Below, piece by piece: positions 61,690 through 64,000 of a stretch of DNA of 64,000 nucleotides (the stretch's first letter is position 1; each line of letters begins with the position of its first letter). The notes under the pieces were generated by a model. The model did not search any database, had not been told where the DNA came from, and saw only the letters and a program-made list of their open reading frames with translations. The position numbers and the translations under genes were made by a program. Origin of the DNA: CAIVAT01 sp964355945 (lineage in GTDB: Bacteria > Bacteroidota > Bacteroidia > Bacteroidales > FEN-979); assembly GCA_964355945.1 (NCBI GenBank), contig CAYHGE010000005.1, positions 1 through 64,000 of the forward strand, written 5' to 3'.

Positions 61690-61720
61690 CAAAATTACGG
61701 TAAAAATTTTCCACATCAAA
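61690..61720 (-). promoter_or_regulatory. Promoter of the M23 peptidase gene (TTTG-N19-TAATTTTG, minus strand)
   Basis: On the minus strand TTTG (61717-61720), 19 bp, TAATTTTG (61690-61697), 33 bases before the ATG. It is divergent from the atpD promoter, whose -7 box is 22 bp away. Confidence 0.72.
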
Positions 61721-61741
61721 CATTTAATCAAACAGATATTT

Positions 61742-61749
61742 TATCTTTG
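61742..61749 (+). promoter_or_regulatory. -7 element TATCTTTG for atpD
   Basis: Exact TAnnTTTG match 21 bases before the ATG at 61771. It rules out the in-frame ATG at 61747, which lies inside the -7 box. Confidence 0.65.
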
Positions 61750-61770
61750 CATAAAATATTAAGCCATATC

Positions 61771-63279
61771 ATGCAAGCAAAGAATAACGGAAAAATCTCT
61801 CAGATTATTGGCCCGGTTATCGACGTGGTCTTTGATGAAGATGTCAAACTTCCCAATATATACGATGCCCTTGAGGTGACGAATGAAAAAGGTGATGTAA
61901 TTGTACTCGAATGTCAGTATGATGTTGGTGAACATACCATGCGCACTGTGGCCATGGACTCTACCGATGGATTGCGCAGGGGAATGGAAGTAGTGGCCAA
62001 GGGGCGGCCAATCTCAATGCCGGTCGGCGATATGGTCAGGGGCAGGTTGTTCAACGTGATCGGTAAGCCAATCGATGGACTGGGTGCCGTTTCAGAAGAG
62101 CATGTCTATGCCATTCATCGCGATCCTCCCAAGTTTGATACACTCAGCACCTCGAAAGAGGTTCTCTTTACCGGAATCAAAGTAATCGACCTGATCGAAC
62201 CCTATTCCAAGGGAGGAAAAATTGGATTGTTTGGCGGTGCCGGTGTCGGTAAAACCGTCATCATCATGGAGCTCATCAACAATATAGCCAAAAAATATGC
62301 CGGCTTATCGGTTTTTGGCGGTGTTGGTGAACGAACCCGTGAGGGGAATGACCTGCTTCGCGAAATGATAGAATCGGGTGTTATCCGCTACGGTAAAGAG
62401 TTCCAGGAAGACATGGAGAAGGGTGGCTGGGATTTGTCTAAAGTTGACCCGGAAGAGTTGCTGAAATCTCAGGCTACACTGGTTTTCGGACAAATGAACG
62501 AGCCTCCCGGAGCACGTGCCCGCGTTGCCTTGTCGGGTCTGACCATGGCAGAGTATTTCCGCGATGGCGATGAAAAATCGGGAGGCCGCGACATTCTCTT
62601 TTTTATTGACAACATCTTCCGGTTTACACAGGCAGGATCTGAGGTGTCAGCCCTTCTGGGCCGTATGCCATCCGCCGTAGGTTATCAGCCTACCCTTGCC
62701 TCTGAAATGGGAATCATGCAGGAACGTATTACCTCTACCAAACGAGGCTCTATTACTTCTGTTCAGGCTGTTTATGTGCCTGCCGACGATTTAACGGATC
62801 CTGCTCCTGCAACAACTTTTGCCCACCTTGATGCCACCACTGTATTGAGCCGGAAAATTTCCGAATTGGGAATCTATCCCGCTGTCGATCCACTGGATTC
62901 AACTTCACGCATCCTTTCACCGGATGTTGTTGGCGAGGAACATTATAATACTGCACAGCGCGTTAAACGGATTCTGCAGCGATATAAAGAGCTTCAGGAT
63001 ATCATTGCAATCCTGGGTATGGACGAATTGTCGGATGAGGATAAACTCGTTGTATCACGTGCACGCCGTGTGCAACGATTCCTTTCGCAACCATTCTTTG
63101 TTGCTACCCAATTTACCGGCATCCCCGGTACTTTCGTAAATATTGAAGATACGATTAAGGGTTTCAACATGATCATGGACGGGCTGGTGGATGAATACCC
63201 CGAATCTGCGTTCAGCATGGTTGGCACAATTGAAGAGGCCATTGAAAAGGGCAAAAAGATGCATGCCGACAGCAAATAG
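61771..63279 (+). CDS. atpD: F-type ATP synthase subunit beta
   Basis: 502-residue catalytic subunit of the F1 headpiece. The P-loop is GGAGVGKTV (about 155-163), with the following GERTREGNDL, the Walker B-like DILFFIDNIFRFTQAGSEVSALLGRMPSAVGYQP segment and VPADDLTDPAP, all fully conserved. The start ATG at 61771 begins MQAKNNGKISQIIGPVIDV, the usual N-terminus. Only atpD and atpC are here; the other subunit genes are elsewhere, as is common in Bacteroidota where atpDC are split from or precede the rest. Confidence 0.98.
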   Translation: MQAKNNGKISQIIGPVIDVVFDEDVKLPNIYDALEVTNEKGDVIVLECQYDVGEHTMRTVAMDSTDGLRRGMEVVAKGRPISMPVGDMVRGRLFNVIGKPIDGLGAVSEEHVYAIHRDPPKFDTLSTSKEVLFTGIKVIDLIEPYSKGGKIGLFGGAGVGKTVIIMELINNIAKKYAGLSVFGGVGERTREGNDLLREMIESGVIRYGKEFQEDMEKGGWDLSKVDPEELLKSQATLVFGQMNEPPGARARVALSGLTMAEYFRDGDEKSGGRDILFFIDNIFRFTQAGSEVSALLGRMPSAVGYQPTLASEMGIMQERITSTKRGSITSVQAVYVPADDLTDPAPATTFAHLDATTVLSRKISELGIYPAVDPLDSTSRILSPDVVGEEHYNTAQRVKRILQRYKELQDIIAILGMDELSDEDKLVVSRARRVQRFLSQPFFVATQFTGIPGTFVNIEDTIKGFNMIMDGLVDEYPESAFSMVGTIEEAIEKGKKMHADSK

Positions 63280-63323
63280 GATCGCCAGGAATTTCTAATA
63301 TTGATATTATTGAATACTGCACT

Positions 63324-63566
63324 GTGAAAGTTGAAATTATAACACCCGACGCAACCATCTTTACCGGCGACAATGTCGGATTGATCCAGTTACCTGGTAT
63401 TGATGGATCTTTTGAAGTGTTAAACAATCATGCTCCATTAATTTCTGTTCTGCGTAAAGGTAAGATCAAGGTAATCAACCAGGGGGAGAAGGAGGAGCAT
63501 TTTTTCAACATCAATGGCGGAGTTATTGAAGTAGCAAACAACAAAGTTCTGGTGTTGGCAGAATAA
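63324..63566 (+). CDS. atpC: F-type ATP synthase subunit epsilon, beta-domain only
   Basis: 80-residue protein starting with GTG at 63324. It has only the N-terminal beta-sandwich domain (KVEIITPDATIFTGDN ... GIDGSFEVLNNHAPLI ... FNINGGVIEVANNKVLVLAE). The C-terminal helical hairpin of about 50 residues, which in other bacteria regulates rotation and inhibits ATP hydrolysis, is missing. Short epsilon subunits are known in Bacteroidota, so this is probably natural. It lies 44 bp after atpD and is followed by a strong hairpin terminator. Confidence 0.93.
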   Translation: MKVEIITPDATIFTGDNVGLIQLPGIDGSFEVLNNHAPLISVLRKGKIKVINQGEKEEHFFNINGGVIEVANNKVLVLAE

Positions 63567-63602
63567 ACCTAGGGATCACGATTTTAGGTTATTCGCAAAA
63601 AT

Positions 63603-63638
63603 AAAAAGAGGCTGTCTTATTCGGGACAGCCTCTTTTT
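63603..63638. terminator. Bidirectional terminator between atpC and the foldase gene
   Basis: A perfect 14-bp stem with 8-base loop: AAAAAGAGGCTGTC (63603-63616) pairs with its exact reverse complement (63625-63638). The T run on one strand and the A run on the other allow termination for both convergent genes. Confidence 0.92.
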
Positions 63639-63659
63639 ATTATCAGGATTTGTTGTTGG

Positions 63660-64000
63660 CTAGTAGAATCTTAACCTGTTATCAGTAATCTTTGCGGTTT
63701 TTTCCAGAGCGGGGTACATGTTGCCGGTAACCCGTTGGTTGAAATTCTGTATTTGCTGCATCTTTTCAAAGGCGAAATCATCCTTCGCAGGAGCTTCAAC
63801 CACATCGGAGATATAGGCAAAGTAGGCGCCTGAATTACCGGTAAGCGGCCCGAGAAGTTCTCCTTTTTTAGCCGTGAATAATTTTCCGACAAGTTCGGCT
63901 TCCCGTCCGATAGCCGACCTGTTCATGCCTGAAAAAGTAACTGCCGAGGTATCGAGCTTTGCACCCATTTTACTTGCAAGGGCTGTAATATCTTTGGTAG
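63660..64000 (-). CDS. PpiD/SurA-like peptidylprolyl isomerase, C-terminal end
   Basis: The last 113 residues of a larger protein that continues past the window edge; the frame is open at 64000 (TKDITALASKMG). The segment SAIGREAELVGKLFTAKKGELLGPLTGNSGAYFAYI is typical of the C-terminal domain of periplasmic SurA_N/PpiD-type folding factors, and the ending ITDNRLRFY is a common Bacteroidota ending of this family. The isomerase and membrane-anchor parts are outside the window. Confidence 0.75.
   Translation of the reverse strand, partial: TKDITALASKMGAKLDTSAVTFSGMNRSAIGREAELVGKLFTAKKGELLGPLTGNSGAYFAYISDVVEAPAKDDFAFEKMQQIQNFNQRVTGNMYPALEKTAKITDNRLRFY

Noticed and set aside
61747..61770. Upstream ATG for atpD
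   Set aside because: It lies within the -7 box TATCTTTG, so it cannot be in the transcript from that promoter.
1..64000. tRNA, rRNA or riboswitch genes
   Set aside because: Reading the intergenic regions showed no cloverleaf, rRNA segment or known riboswitch core; a covariance-model search would be needed to be certain.

Overview
The window is a 64-kb piece of a draft genome or MAG from the phylum Bacteroidota, probably close to Bacteroidales. Support comes from type IX secretion (T9SS) C-terminal sorting domains on three cargo proteins, DUF4476 and DUF5916 proteins, two EF-G paralogues, a DUF177-rpmF-plsX-fabH cluster, atpDC, and repeated promoters of the Bacteroidota type (TTTG, 19-20 bp, TAnnTTTG). 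No rRNA, tRNA or CRISPR was recognised. Six runs of exactly 100 N are scaffold joins. Four clearly or probably hide more or less than 100 bp. The one at 52344-52443 is false, because the same 55 bp stand on both sides.

Layout. 1-8.5 kb: fusA (EF-G), an inward-rectifier-like K+ channel, a lipoprotein MsrB-MsrA fusion, a PfkB sugar/nucleoside kinase, a second EF-G without the catalytic His, and an MFS exporter. 8.5-15.5 kb: a YqhD-type alcohol dehydrogenase, a broken DUF4143 ATPase, kbl, an unusual mutarotase / cytidylyltransferase / GHMP-kinase fusion, and a FucP-like sugar symporter, then a DUF4476 protein. 15.5-20.3 kb: secreted pullulanase, then two ORF6N-domain genes flanking a T9SS cargo gene. 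20.4-24.1 kb: acpS, an acyl-CoA-synthetase-like ligase, an acyl carrier protein and a diverged Kbl-like alpha-oxoamine synthase, which look like one biosynthetic unit. 24.1-31.3 kb, minus strand: an acetate-type symporter operon (signalling fusion, DUF485, ActP-like, outer-membrane beta-barrel). Its first gene joins a DEDDh exonuclease, Cache sensor, PAS, CBS pair and DUF294 nucleotidyltransferase.

31.4-42.1 kb: T9SS cargo, DUF5916 protein, thioredoxin-like protein, proline dehydrogenase, the lipid/ribosome cluster DUF177-rpmF-plsX-fabH, an AAA ATPase behind a palindrome-promoter, and a secreted endonuclease I. 42.1-53.0 kb: an exopolysaccharide/O-antigen locus. Wzz-like protein, flippase, polymerase, two glycosyltransferases, an O-antigen-ligase-like protein, the initiating sugar-phosphate transferase, a nucleotidyltransferase-fold protein and an epimerase are followed on the other strand by a receiver-only regulator coupled to a methyltransferase. 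53.2-55.5 kb: a full-length DUF4143 ATPase, a broken one and a tiny ORF with a strong promoter. 55.5-64 kb: nitroreductase, ileS (GXHH-type), a DksA-like protein, lspA, an M23/LysM peptidase, atpD-atpC, and the end of a PpiD/SurA-like foldase.

The most interesting items are the carrier-protein/alpha-oxoamine-synthase unit, the exonuclease-Cache-PAS-CBS-DUF294 fusion in front of an acetate symporter, the mutarotase-cytidylyltransferase-GHMP kinase fusion beside a fucose-type permease, and the repeated internal deletion of DUF4143 ATPases.
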